64,000 bases of DNA, taken from Desmonostoc muscorum LEGE 12446. GTDB taxonomy: Bacteria; Cyanobacteriota; Cyanobacteriia; Cyanobacteriales; Nostocaceae. Below, one piece after another: positions 56,554 through 64,000 of the stretch (its first letter is position 1; the number at the start of each line of letters is the position of its first letter). The stretch is taken from contig NZ_JADEXS020000001.1 in NCBI RefSeq assembly GCF_015207005.2, positions 1,612,001 to 1,676,000 of the forward strand, in the 5' to 3' direction. The notes under the pieces were generated by a model. That model saw nothing but the letters and a program-made list of their open reading frames with translations, was not told the origin of the DNA and made no database searches. The position numbers were made by a program, and so were the translations under genes.

Positions 56554-58398
56554 TCAATTGGTGATGGTGGGTTGCACAAATCGCTTAATTTCACCACAGG
56601 CAATGTAGGATTTGCCATCGGGTGCTGTTTTAATTTCATCCACTACGTAAAGCATTCCTTCTTCACGAACCGATCGCGGAAAACGCATGTTCCAATTCGG
56701 TTCATATCCGTCAGAAACCACTCTAGCACGTAGCTTACTGCCATCTTTGACGCACTGAACAAGAACACCATCCTTTACAGTATCAGTTGTGGGCAGGTCG
56801 GCGGCACTCGCAGGGCCTTTGGATGCTTTACCTGTACTAGCTGACCTAGATTGTCTAGGAGCAACGAAGATATCTGATTCACCAGGTCGAGCAAGACGGG
56901 TTATCTTACCACCGACACGGTAGAAAGTGCCGTCACTTGAAAGTTCCAGTGTTTCCACCACATAGCGTGCGCCCTCGGCACGAATCGATCTGGGAAATTG
57001 GACGTTCTTGGTGGAATCGTAACCATCGGATATGACTTTGATTCGCAGCTTACCGCCTTCACGCACACAGTGTAGCTCTACACCCGAACCAACTTCATTG
57101 ACAACCGGCATCCCATACACTTCATCCCCAGCCGTAACACCGCGAGCCACCAAATCGCTGCGATTGCGTGTCATTGTCTGGAAACTCTGATCCCGCAACT
57201 CTTTACGTCCGGCATTCCCCAGAGCTTTTTGAGCAATTCGACCTGCGAAATACTCTAACTGATCTATCTCTTCAGCAATTTCAAAATTCTCATTCAACCC
57301 TTTATCGCGCAAATCTTTCACCAGCGCCCGGAGGATTTGCTCGGCTTCCTCATGTCTACCATGCTCAGCTAAATTGAGGGCTGTCTCTTTAGCTTTAGCG
57401 ATGGTGAGGCGGCTGAGTTCCAGGATGATATGGCTTGAAGAGGCGAGGGCTGCTTCCTCAACTGTGCCAACTTTAGCGACGATATCCGCTGTGCCGGACA
57501 CACTTTGAATCACATCATTTTGTACGACATCAGCACTGTAATGCAACTTCATCACAGGTAATTCGCCGAGTTGAGCAGAGGATATCTCTAGACTCAACCC
57601 CAAAAGTTTGTCTTCACCCTCATAAAGTTCTCCCAAAGTGATGACGGTTTGACCAGCGTCATGGCTGACTTTAGCCAAACTTAAGGTATCTACAAGACTC
57701 ACACCATCAGCCAACTCAACTGTCACCTTGAGATTCTGACCTATCACTGCTCTGAGACTATCTAGCTCAATGCTAAACACTTCAGTTGCTTCATCGACGC
57801 TCTGAATAAAGTAGAAATTGCCGTTAGCAGCCCTGGCCATACCGATGAGCAAGTCTTCATTGAAACCCTGATCGAAACCTAAGGTAGTTGTGGTGATGCC
57901 TTCCTCAGCTTTTTGCCCCGATGTCGCCGTCAGTATTTTCGGGTCTTGAATGCCCATATTGGCATGACCATCGGTAAGCAATAGAACACGGTTGATTTTT
58001 TGGGGATTGAGTTGGTTTTTGACGTGTTCGCAGCCTTTGAGCCATCCGCCAGATAAGTTGGTGATACCGCCTGCTCTGACTTTGTTAATAGAATTTTTCA
58101 GTGCAGCTTTGTTAGTCACAGCCTGAGGCGTTATAACTGTGTCCACTTCATCATCGTAAACAACGACTGAGAGAATGTCGTCTGGCTCAAGTTGATCCAC
58201 CACAGACTCAGCGGCTCTGAGCGCATGATGTAAAGGAGCGCCTGCCATAGAGCCTGAGCGGTCAATTACCAAAGAAAGGTTCAGGTTACGTCGGGCAGAT
58301 TCAGCTATGTCAGCACGAAAACGTAGCAGAATATTAGTCTTTAATGAAGATCCTGCGGGTAGGATAGCCTGGTCAAAGTCGTAACTTGTCTTGAGCAT
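56554..58398 (-). CDS. VWA-domain protein with duplicated C-terminal domain
   Basis: 614 residues. The von Willebrand A domain (~40-220) has an intact MIDAS: DRSGSMAGAP, a Thr in the AGGITNLSGG region, and LLLTDGHAN. A beta-rich domain and helical segment follow (~230-430). The last ~170 residues hold two copies of a ~70-residue unit: GVELHCVREGGKLRIKVISDGYD...ARYVVETLELSSDGTFYRVGGKITRL and GVLVQCVKDGSKLRARVVSDGYE...MLYVVDEIKTAPDGKSYIACGEIKRF. No signal peptide is seen. VWA proteins with such plans often mediate metal-dependent protein binding in signalling or conflict systems; the partner is not evident. Confidence 0.82.
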   Translation of the reverse strand: MLKTSYDFDQAILPAGSSLKTNILLRFRADIAESARRNLNLSLVIDRSGSMAGAPLHHALRAAESVVDQLEPDDILSVVVYDDEVDTVITPQAVTNKAALKNSINKVRAGGITNLSGGWLKGCEHVKNQLNPQKINRVLLLTDGHANMGIQDPKILTATSGQKAEEGITTTTLGFDQGFNEDLLIGMARAANGNFYFIQSVDEATEVFSIELDSLRAVIGQNLKVTVELADGVSLVDTLSLAKVSHDAGQTVITLGELYEGEDKLLGLSLEISSAQLGELPVMKLHYSADVVQNDVIQSVSGTADIVAKVGTVEEAALASSSHIILELSRLTIAKAKETALNLAEHGRHEEAEQILRALVKDLRDKGLNENFEIAEEIDQLEYFAGRIAQKALGNAGRKELRDQSFQTMTRNRSDLVARGVTAGDEVYGMPVVNEVGSGVELHCVREGGKLRIKVISDGYDSTKNVQFPRSIRAEGARYVVETLELSSDGTFYRVGGKITRLARPGESDIFVAPRQSRSASTGKASKGPASAADLPTTDTVKDGVLVQCVKDGSKLRARVVSDGYEPNWNMRFPRSVREEGMLYVVDEIKTAPDGKSYIACGEIKRFVQPTITN

Positions 58399-58540
58399 TT
58401 TATATACCCCTTCGAGTTGTCTGTGATAAGCTCCAAGCCTTATGCTGCTGGGATATCCAGTGCTTTTTTTAGTTTACCCAGAAACCACTGTATTCAGTGT
58501 CAAGGGGAATATTTAATGTAAAGTTTTATAGCTATGGAAG

Positions 58541-61111
58541 ATGAGGGGGATGAGGGAGATGTCCTCTTATCCTGGCGACGCAAAGTTACACACAGGGCGC
58601 AAGAACCGCTATATTCAGAACAATAACCTTACTGTTACTGTGCCTCAAGAACATCTCCACTCAGAAGTATTGCAGCGATCGCTCGTGTCATCTGCACGAG
58701 CAGAAGCCGTAGCACGTATCCGCAATAGTCTGCGTCCTGGACAGCAACAAATGGCTGACTGGCAATCTGGGCCTCTAGCTATTTCTGCTGTTCCTGGTGC
58801 AGGCAAATCCACCGGGATGGCGGCGGCAGCAGCGATCGCCATTGCACGGCAGTATGAACGTTCTGCCGAGTCGCGTTCCTCTTCCCGCCGTCAGTTGGTG
58901 GTTGTCACCTTTACTCGTTCCGCTGCTGCTAATATTAAAGCCAAGATTCGCAAATACTTACGAGATGATTTATCTCTACCTCAAACAGGCTTTTTTGTCT
59001 ATACCTTGCATGGTTTAGCGTTAAACATTGCCAGCCGCCATCCTGATTTATCAGGGTTGCAGTTAGAATACGTCACATTAATTACACCAACTCAAAGTCA
59101 CCGTTTTATTCGCACAGCCGTAGAGCAATGGATTGGGAATAATTCAGAACGATATTTGCGGTTATTAGAAGGTCATCAATTTGACGGAGAAGAGACAGAA
59201 AGGTTACGTCGCCAATCGGTGCTACGAACAGAAGTCTTACCAGAATTAGCCAATACAGTCATTCATGAAGCCAAAAGTTCTGGGATATCGCCAGAACTTT
59301 TGCAAGAGTGGAGCCAACAAACCACAGACGAATATGCAATTTTGAGTGTAGCGGCGGGATTGTACGAGCAATATCAAAACTTAATGCGATCGCGTGACTT
59401 CATTGACTACGACGATATGATTTTAGCCGCACTGCGCGTATTAGAAAACGACAGTGCCCGCCGCATCGAGCAAAACCAAGTTTTCGCGGTCTTTGAAGAC
59501 GAAGCCCAGGATTCTAGCCCGCTACAGACGCAGTTGTTGGAAATTTTGGCGAGTAATTCGGAAGAAGACACGGAGACGCGGGGACGCTCTGACGCGGGGG
59601 CAAGGAGAATAACTCCCCACTCCCCACTCCCCACTCCCCACTCCCCACTCAACTTGGTACGCGTCGGCGATCCTAACCAAGCGATTAACTCGACCTTTAC
59701 GCCAGCCGATCCGATTTATTTTCGGCAATTTTGCGAAGAGTGCGATCGCATTCAACGATTGGCAACGATGGATCAAGCAGGTCGCAGTACGAGAATAATT
59801 ATTGAAGCTGCTAACTTTGCCCTCAAATGGATCAATAATCAGTGGTCGGTAACAAACCCCCAGTCCCCAATCCCCAGTCCCCAGTCCCCATTCCCTGATG
59901 CTGATAATCGACAAGTACCATTTCGCTTGCAAACAATTCGTCCTGTTGACGCTGGCGATCCGCAAGCGAACGCCAACCCAGCAGCAGTAGGGCGAGGACT
60001 GGAATTATATACTCCGCGTGATATTTATCACACCGTTGAATTGTTATCTCAAAGAGCGATCGAGTTATTTGGGGAAGATCCAACAAAACATAGTGCAGCG
60101 ATTTTGGTGCGAGAAAATCGCCAAGGACGATGGCTCGCAGAAGCTCTAGCACCTGTGTGTAAGGAGCATAACATTACACTTTATGATGTGGGAGAACGCG
60201 ATCGCCGTTCTCATGTGCCCCAAGAAATTTTGGCATTGCTGCAATTTTGCGATCGCCCCCACTCTCCTGATTACCTCAAAGCCGCACTAGAAGCATTGGT
60301 GCAGCGTCAGCTAATTCCTACCCAAGACCTCAACGCCCTTGCTAGTCTTCCAGAAGAATTTTTGTATCCCAGCCCCCTCGCAGCACCCCAAGCAGAACTA
60401 GTACAAAAAGCTGCACATTTGTGTCGGAGTTTACTCCGCGCTCGTTTGGAACTGCCTTTGTATCAGCTAATTTCTTTCCTCGCCTTGACCTTAAACTACG
60501 ACCAAGCGGAATTGGCAACTGCTGATAAACTCGCAGAACGGGTAAACCAGCAGATAGCTAGCAATAGTTCAATGAGGGCAATGCTGTCAGCTTTAAGTGA
60601 AATCGTCAGTTCAGAACGGTTTGAACCAGTAGAAACCGAAGATTCCGAAGAACGTTACACCCGTCGCGGTCAACTGACGATTATTACTATGCACAAAGCC
60701 AAAGGACTGGACTGGGATTATGTTTTTATTCCCTTTCTGCACGAAAACCTAATTCCTGGCAGATTTTGGGTTCCTCCCCAAAGCCAGTTCTTAGGGGATT
60801 TTACCTTATCAGAAGTAGCCCGTGCCCAAATTCGTGCTGCTCTCCACGGAGAATCTACCATACCGGATGTGACGCAAGCATGGGAGCTAGCAAAGCAGTT
60901 AAAAATATCTGAAGAGTACCGTTTACTCTACGTTGCCATGACACGAGCAAAACTTCTGTTATGGATGTCTGCGGCGCAGAAAGCACCTTTTACTTGGAGT
61001 AAGCCGGAGAATTTACAAGAACAAGCGCCTTGTCCGGTTTTTCCCGCACTAAAGCGCCAATTTCCTGAATGTGTCGTCACTTCGGCGATGATAGCCAAAT
61101 CAATATCGTGA
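58541..61111 (+). CDS. UvrD/Rep-type superfamily 1A helicase with two in-frame repeat insertions
   Basis: 856 residues counted from 58541, but the first ATGs are in a GATGAGGGGGATGAGG repeat; ATG 58559 may be the real start. Motifs: SAVPGAGKST (Walker A, ~82), VVTFTRSAAANIKAKIRKYL, YTLHGLAL, DYDDMILAALR, VFEDEAQDSSPLQ (Walker B), RVGDPNQAI, ITMHKAKGLDWDYVF (~705) and EEYRLLYVAMTRAK (~790). Two stretches are translated intergenic repeats: ITPHSPLPTPHSPL (between Walker B and motif III) and NPQSPIPSPQSPFP. These lie in loops between motifs, so activity could survive. Family members unwind DNA in repair and restriction. Confidence 0.85.
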   Translation: MRGMREMSSYPGDAKLHTGRKNRYIQNNNLTVTVPQEHLHSEVLQRSLVSSARAEAVARIRNSLRPGQQQMADWQSGPLAISAVPGAGKSTGMAAAAAIAIARQYERSAESRSSSRRQLVVVTFTRSAAANIKAKIRKYLRDDLSLPQTGFFVYTLHGLALNIASRHPDLSGLQLEYVTLITPTQSHRFIRTAVEQWIGNNSERYLRLLEGHQFDGEETERLRRQSVLRTEVLPELANTVIHEAKSSGISPELLQEWSQQTTDEYAILSVAAGLYEQYQNLMRSRDFIDYDDMILAALRVLENDSARRIEQNQVFAVFEDEAQDSSPLQTQLLEILASNSEEDTETRGRSDAGARRITPHSPLPTPHSPLNLVRVGDPNQAINSTFTPADPIYFRQFCEECDRIQRLATMDQAGRSTRIIIEAANFALKWINNQWSVTNPQSPIPSPQSPFPDADNRQVPFRLQTIRPVDAGDPQANANPAAVGRGLELYTPRDIYHTVELLSQRAIELFGEDPTKHSAAILVRENRQGRWLAEALAPVCKEHNITLYDVGERDRRSHVPQEILALLQFCDRPHSPDYLKAALEALVQRQLIPTQDLNALASLPEEFLYPSPLAAPQAELVQKAAHLCRSLLRARLELPLYQLISFLALTLNYDQAELATADKLAERVNQQIASNSSMRAMLSALSEIVSSERFEPVETEDSEERYTRRGQLTIITMHKAKGLDWDYVFIPFLHENLIPGRFWVPPQSQFLGDFTLSEVARAQIRAALHGESTIPDVTQAWELAKQLKISEEYRLLYVAMTRAKLLLWMSAAQKAPFTWSKPENLQEQAPCPVFPALKRQFPECVVTSAMIAKSIS
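59605..59650. repeat. Intragenic CTCCCCACTCCCCA repeat (first)
   Basis: Five tandem ACTCCCCA-type units within the helicase gene between Walker B and GDPNQAI, preceded by GACACGGAGACGCGGGGACG, another sequence usually intergenic. Confidence 0.88.
59858..59900. repeat. Intragenic CCCCAGTCCCCAAT repeat (second)
   Basis: Tandem CCCAGTCCCCAATCCCCAGT units inside the same helicase gene. They match the pyrimidine arms of the intergenic repeats at 38774-38815 and 35056-35080. Confidence 0.88.
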
Positions 61112-61978
61112 ATTTCACCCACAAGGAGGGATTCACTCCGAGGTTCTCGCTACCTTCCTCATAAAATTTCAAAGCCAGCACGATTAGTAAAAGCTAATAT
61201 TACTGGCTTTGATTTTTCTGATCTAGTCCTAGAACCAGGAGGTATAAGACAGGAACGAAGAGGGTTTTAGCCCAGCTTCTCTTTCATATCATGTCCCCCT
61301 AATCACTTATCAAAAAAAATCTCCGCGTAAGAGCGTCTGGTGTGTCTTTGCGTCAGTTCACACGATAAGTATTCAACCGGAGATAATATCACTTCATAGT
61401 TTGGCTTTATTGTACCAACTTACTTATATATATTTACAAAAATTTATAATAACAAATATTCATTTTTTTATAAAGGAAGAAATTATTTAATAATTAAGAA
61501 TCACCTGTATTATTCACTTGCAAGGTATTGTATGTTTTGTAAAAACTATTACTTTTAATAAGTCAAAAAATCTAGTTATTAATTAGGTGCGTGCAAAAAG
61601 TGTTAGCAATTACAATTTACTGTTTTCAGCAGTGGCTCTCTTATCGTTAACAAATAGGACTTTGAGAAGGTTATTCCCCCGCTTTTTAAGGCTTGATAGG
61701 GGGAATGTCGATACAGACGTAGACTTTTCAAACATCCTCTTAAAATAGAAGTATTTAAAAAAATATAAAATATAAAAACTAAAGTTATGCTATTTGCAAT
61801 CAAATACTTTTTAAAATTTTAAAAAGTATAAATACTGATTAATCTCAACGAATTATTTTTATTTTTAATAAATTAAATTAGCTGAGATTGGTGTATATAA
61901 AAGATGTGTAAACTTACAGTCAGTATTTTCAGAATATGAGCAAGAGATATTTACGTTATTAATAAGGAGAACAGCTAT
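61112..61978. other. 867-bp A/T-rich region
   Basis: After the helicase terminator the DNA becomes markedly A/T-rich (61430-61960), with no coding frame of quality. A repeat-like CTTTTTAAGGCTTGATAGGG block lies near 61681. The final ~60 bases carry AAGGAG about nine bases before the ATG at 61979, so the promoter of the following operon is probably here. Confidence 0.6.
61170..61217 (+). terminator. Intrinsic terminator of the helicase gene
   Basis: 9-bp outer stem (CAAAGCCAG at 61170-61178 with CTGGCTTTG at 61203-61211) enclosing a smaller ATTAG / CTAAT hairpin, followed by ATTTTTC. Confidence 0.8.
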
Positions 61979-62881
61979 ATGTATATTAATGACGGCTTGA
62001 ACATTGATGAAGGCTTTGAAGAAAATCCATACGAAATCCTGCGTAAAAGCCTTGCCCCTAAATATCAGAACCTACCACCAGAAGATATTGAACAAATATT
62101 GCAAGATTCTTTTTTAAGAAATGTTTCCCCTGAAGACGCAGAGGACTTCTTTAGGGATCTGGGACGATTTGTTTCAAGTCCTGTAGTAGGCCAAGTTGCT
62201 TCAGTTGCTTTACCTATAGCTGGTACAGTAGTTGGCACAGCAGTTGGTGGTCCTGTGGGAGGAGCATTGGGGGGCGCAATTGGTTCTAGTGCAGGTAAAG
62301 CAATTGGTTCAGCAACAGCTTCGAGGCAATCACCAACTACAACACAATCACCAACTGCAACACCACTGCAAAAGCCTAAACAACAAGTCTTGCAACCCCC
62401 ACGAAGGCAGACATCAGGAGCTTCTGGTGCAGCATCTCAACTCATTGGGCTAATTTTTCAGCCCCAAGTGCTTCAAGCTCTATTGGCAATGACGATGGGT
62501 TCTGCTGGAAGACAAAACATAGCAGTCGGAGGCAAGGAAGTTCCAGTAGCAGCATTTGCAAATCTTCTTGGGACTTTAGCCAATCAGGTGGCAGTAGAAT
62601 ATAACGGTGCTTCCATTTACAATGGTGAAGACATTCCCCGCTACTTGACAGACTCTGAGGGAGAGTTTTTAGTTGATCCAGCCGTTCCTGAGCAGCGAGC
62701 TGCTGCTTTGCTGAAGTTGCTACAAGAGTCTTATCAAGAGCAATTAGTCGAAAAGGTTTCCCAGCGCAAATCTAATCATACATCCCGTCAACAGACTTTG
62801 CTGATGGAAATCGATGAGATGTATGATGCCTTGGACCTTGCCGAACTGTATGCGGGCTATGAAACTTGGGAGGAGGATTAA
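61979..62881 (+). CDS. Glycine-zipper protein, first gene of an unrecognised operon
   Basis: 300 residues with AAGGAG upstream of the ATG. An acidic N-terminus (MYINDGLNIDEGFEENPYEILR...) with a helical region rich in Asp/Glu is followed by a ~45-residue small-residue segment (GTVVGTAVGGPVGGALGGAIGSSAGKAIG), a glycine zipper of the type that packs into membranes or oligomers. A Gln/Pro/Thr linker and a helical domain (LIGLIFQPQVLQALLAMTMGSAGRQNIAVGGKEVPVAAFANLLGTLA) follow. The end is acidic and aromatic (DALDLAELYAGYETWEED). No family is recognised. The next gene begins directly after the stop. Confidence 0.7.
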   Translation: MYINDGLNIDEGFEENPYEILRKSLAPKYQNLPPEDIEQILQDSFLRNVSPEDAEDFFRDLGRFVSSPVVGQVASVALPIAGTVVGTAVGGPVGGALGGAIGSSAGKAIGSATASRQSPTTTQSPTATPLQKPKQQVLQPPRRQTSGASGAASQLIGLIFQPQVLQALLAMTMGSAGRQNIAVGGKEVPVAAFANLLGTLANQVAVEYNGASIYNGEDIPRYLTDSEGEFLVDPAVPEQRAAALLKLLQESYQEQLVEKVSQRKSNHTSRQQTLLMEIDEMYDALDLAELYAGYETWEED

Positions 62882-63430
62882 GTGGTGAATAGCCTCAATT
62901 CCCTTCTGCTCCAAGCGCTCACTGCATCTGGTTCCAGTAGTGAGCTATCCGTAAAAGACCTGTTGCTCTCTCAGTTAGAAGAGACAGACCCGACAATGGC
63001 ACTGCTCTTAAACTATTTGACTCAGAGAGAAACAGAACAATCTGAAAGTGAGCTTTTTGACGAGGACGACATAGACTTAGACCTACCTCAAAGTATGCGG
63101 GAGTCAGAAAAGGCTCAAGCGCAAGAGGAAAGAGTAAAAGCGTTTAATCATCTTCGTCAGACGGTAAATGATATGTATGCCGAACTAGAGGAAATGCGGG
63201 CAAGAAATGACGATCTTGCTGCGGCTTTGGGAGCCTGTTACCTGTGTTGGGGTGAAGATTCACGGTGCAAAATTTGTGGCGGGAATGGTCACCCCGGCTC
63301 TTTTGAAATTGACAAAGAGCTTTTCGCAGAGTTTGTTATTCCAGCTGTATATCGCCAGAAGCAGGAAAGCATGGCTCGTCGTTCCTCTAGGAATACTAGA
63401 ACGCGCACATACTCTAATTACGAACCCTAA
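62882..63430 (+). CDS. Zinc-motif protein, second gene of the unrecognised operon
   Basis: 182 residues starting GTG GTG immediately after the TAA of the previous gene, so translation is probably coupled. An acidic helical N-half (LLSQLEETDPTMALLLNYL...DEDDIDLDLPQSM) and a coiled coil (LRQTVNDMYAELEEMRARNDDLAAAL) precede a CYLCWGEDSRCKICGGNGHPG cluster (Cys near 119, 122, 129, 132) that should hold one zinc, in the manner of rubredoxin/DnaJ-like knuckles. Then comes DKELFAEFVIPAVYRQK and a basic Ser/Arg-rich end (RRSSRNTRTRTYSNYEP). Function unknown. Confidence 0.7.
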   Translation: MVNSLNSLLLQALTASGSSSELSVKDLLLSQLEETDPTMALLLNYLTQRETEQSESELFDEDDIDLDLPQSMRESEKAQAQEERVKAFNHLRQTVNDMYAELEEMRARNDDLAAALGACYLCWGEDSRCKICGGNGHPGSFEIDKELFAEFVIPAVYRQKQESMARRSSRNTRTRTYSNYEP

Positions 63431-63447
63431 TAAAAGGAGATAACGAT

Positions 63448-64000
63448 ATGTCTAGCAACGGTCAAATCATAGAAGATCTAGATAGTCTCGAAGATATTCT
63501 TGAGGACTATGAGTATGATGAGAGCGATGAGAGTGATGAAAGCGATGAGAGCGACCTGACAGAGCGGCGGCGTGGTCGCCGCTGGAATCGACCCCGAACA
63601 GCATCTGGGGGGCCTTACTCCCAGCCTCGCGCGGGACAGTATGTGAGTCAGACTCAATTTCAAGCAGCTCTAGCGCGGGTTGGCTCGCAAATTAAAACAA
63701 ATTCCAGTGCAATCAAAACAGTCAATGCTCGCGTTAATACAGTCAGTGCTGAACAAACTCGTCAAGTGGGAGCGCTGAAAAAGGAAATAGCTGAACGCAA
63801 GAAGCAAGATCAGATCCTCAAACGCGATGTGCGTCAGAAGCTCGATCTGCTCGTTCTTTTGCCTTTGCTAATCAAACCCAGTACTAAAGAAATCAACGTC
63901 ACAAATGCAGATGGCACAACTGAAAAGGTAACTGTGCTAGTAGAGTCAAACGATACCCTCAGCACGTTACTTCCACTTTTGCTGCTTGGTGGTCTCGGCG
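63448..64000 (+). CDS. Acidic/basic coiled-coil protein, third gene of the operon (3' end cut)
   Basis: At least 184 codons from the ATG at 63448, with AAGGAG ten bases upstream, running off the right edge. The start is acidic with four Asp-Glu-Ser units (YDESDESDESDESD), then a basic RRRGRRWNRPR patch, a Gln/Ser-rich stretch, a coiled coil of ~70 residues (VGSQIKTNSSAIKTVNARVN...ALKKEIAERKKQDQ), LDLLVLLPLLIKP, a possible beta hairpin (KEINVTNADGTTEKVTVLVES) and a hydrophobic LSTLLPLLLLGGLG near the cut. No family is recognised. It is spaced 17 bases from the second gene. Confidence 0.7.
   Translation, partial: MSSNGQIIEDLDSLEDILEDYEYDESDESDESDESDLTERRRGRRWNRPRTASGGPYSQPRAGQYVSQTQFQAALARVGSQIKTNSSAIKTVNARVNTVSAEQTRQVGALKKEIAERKKQDQILKRDVRQKLDLLVLLPLLIKPSTKEINVTNADGTTEKVTVLVESNDTLSTLLPLLLLGGLG

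Noticed and set aside
1..64000. tRNA, rRNA and CRISPR genes
   Set aside because: Intergenic regions were read for T-loop-like GGTTCGA sequences, rRNA cores and regular direct repeats with spacers; none was found, though weak or unusual genes could be missed by eye.

Overview
The window is chromosomal DNA from a filamentous, Nostoc/Anabaena-type cyanobacterium. The evidence is a split RNA polymerase beta-prime (separate rpoC1 and rpoC2), an NDH-1 subunit gene (ndhH), a CSP41-like epimerase, very frequent GCGATCGC (HIP1) octamers, and intergenic regions full of the purine/pyrimidine simple repeats and palindromes typical of Nostocales. No rRNA, tRNA or CRISPR array was seen.

Layout. 0-18.8 kb is mostly housekeeping and metabolism: CSP41-like protein (5' cut), Uma2 protein, SMP-30 lactonase, HicAB, PgsA, aspartate ammonia-lyase, a P2-type cation ATPase, an insertion sequence sitting just upstream of an AAA-like ATPase gene, a DUF362 protein, a hybrid-like GAF histidine kinase, an endonuclease/exonuclease/phosphatase protein, RsmH and NdhH. 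18.8-24.2 kb is a decayed accessory patch: a helicase remnant and an Eco57I-like methyltransferase remnant, both with internal deletions, separated by a glycosyltransferase and a tandem repeat array and followed by nested MITE-like repeats. 24.2-32.5 kb carries a single-domain GAF protein with two cysteine motifs of cyanobacteriochromes, a VOC protein, a MazEF-like pair, a hydrolase, a MidA-like methyltransferase, a 31-residue membrane peptide, a beta-hydroxyacid dehydrogenase-type protein and a repeat-rich membrane protein. 32.6-34.4 kb is hslO (Hsp33) split by an IS5-type element. 34.6-50.7 kb is core again: SRPBCC-like protein, Uma2, UspA, HisD, then rpsT-tatD-rpoB-rpoC1-rpoC2 in the usual cyanobacterial order.

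50.9-64.0 kb is accessory: an Asp/His-rich peptide, a coiled-coil plus WD40 pair that looks frameshifted, a GIY-YIG protein, a Ser/Thr kinase with a YARHG domain, a VWA protein with a duplicated C-terminal domain, a UvrD-like helicase, and an unrecognised operon (glycine-zipper protein, zinc-motif protein, acidic coiled-coil protein) that runs off the right edge.

The strongest sequence-level observations are: (i) hslO is disrupted but would be exactly restored by removing the IS and one CTAG copy; (ii) intergenic simple repeats have entered reading frames in frame in at least three genes (rpoC2, the MidA homologue, and twice in the UvrD-like helicase); (iii) two unlike MITE-type elements share the same 12-13 bp ends and 5-bp A/T target duplications; (iv) the stand-alone GAF protein with DXCF and Cys-His motifs; and (v) the unrecognised right-edge operon.
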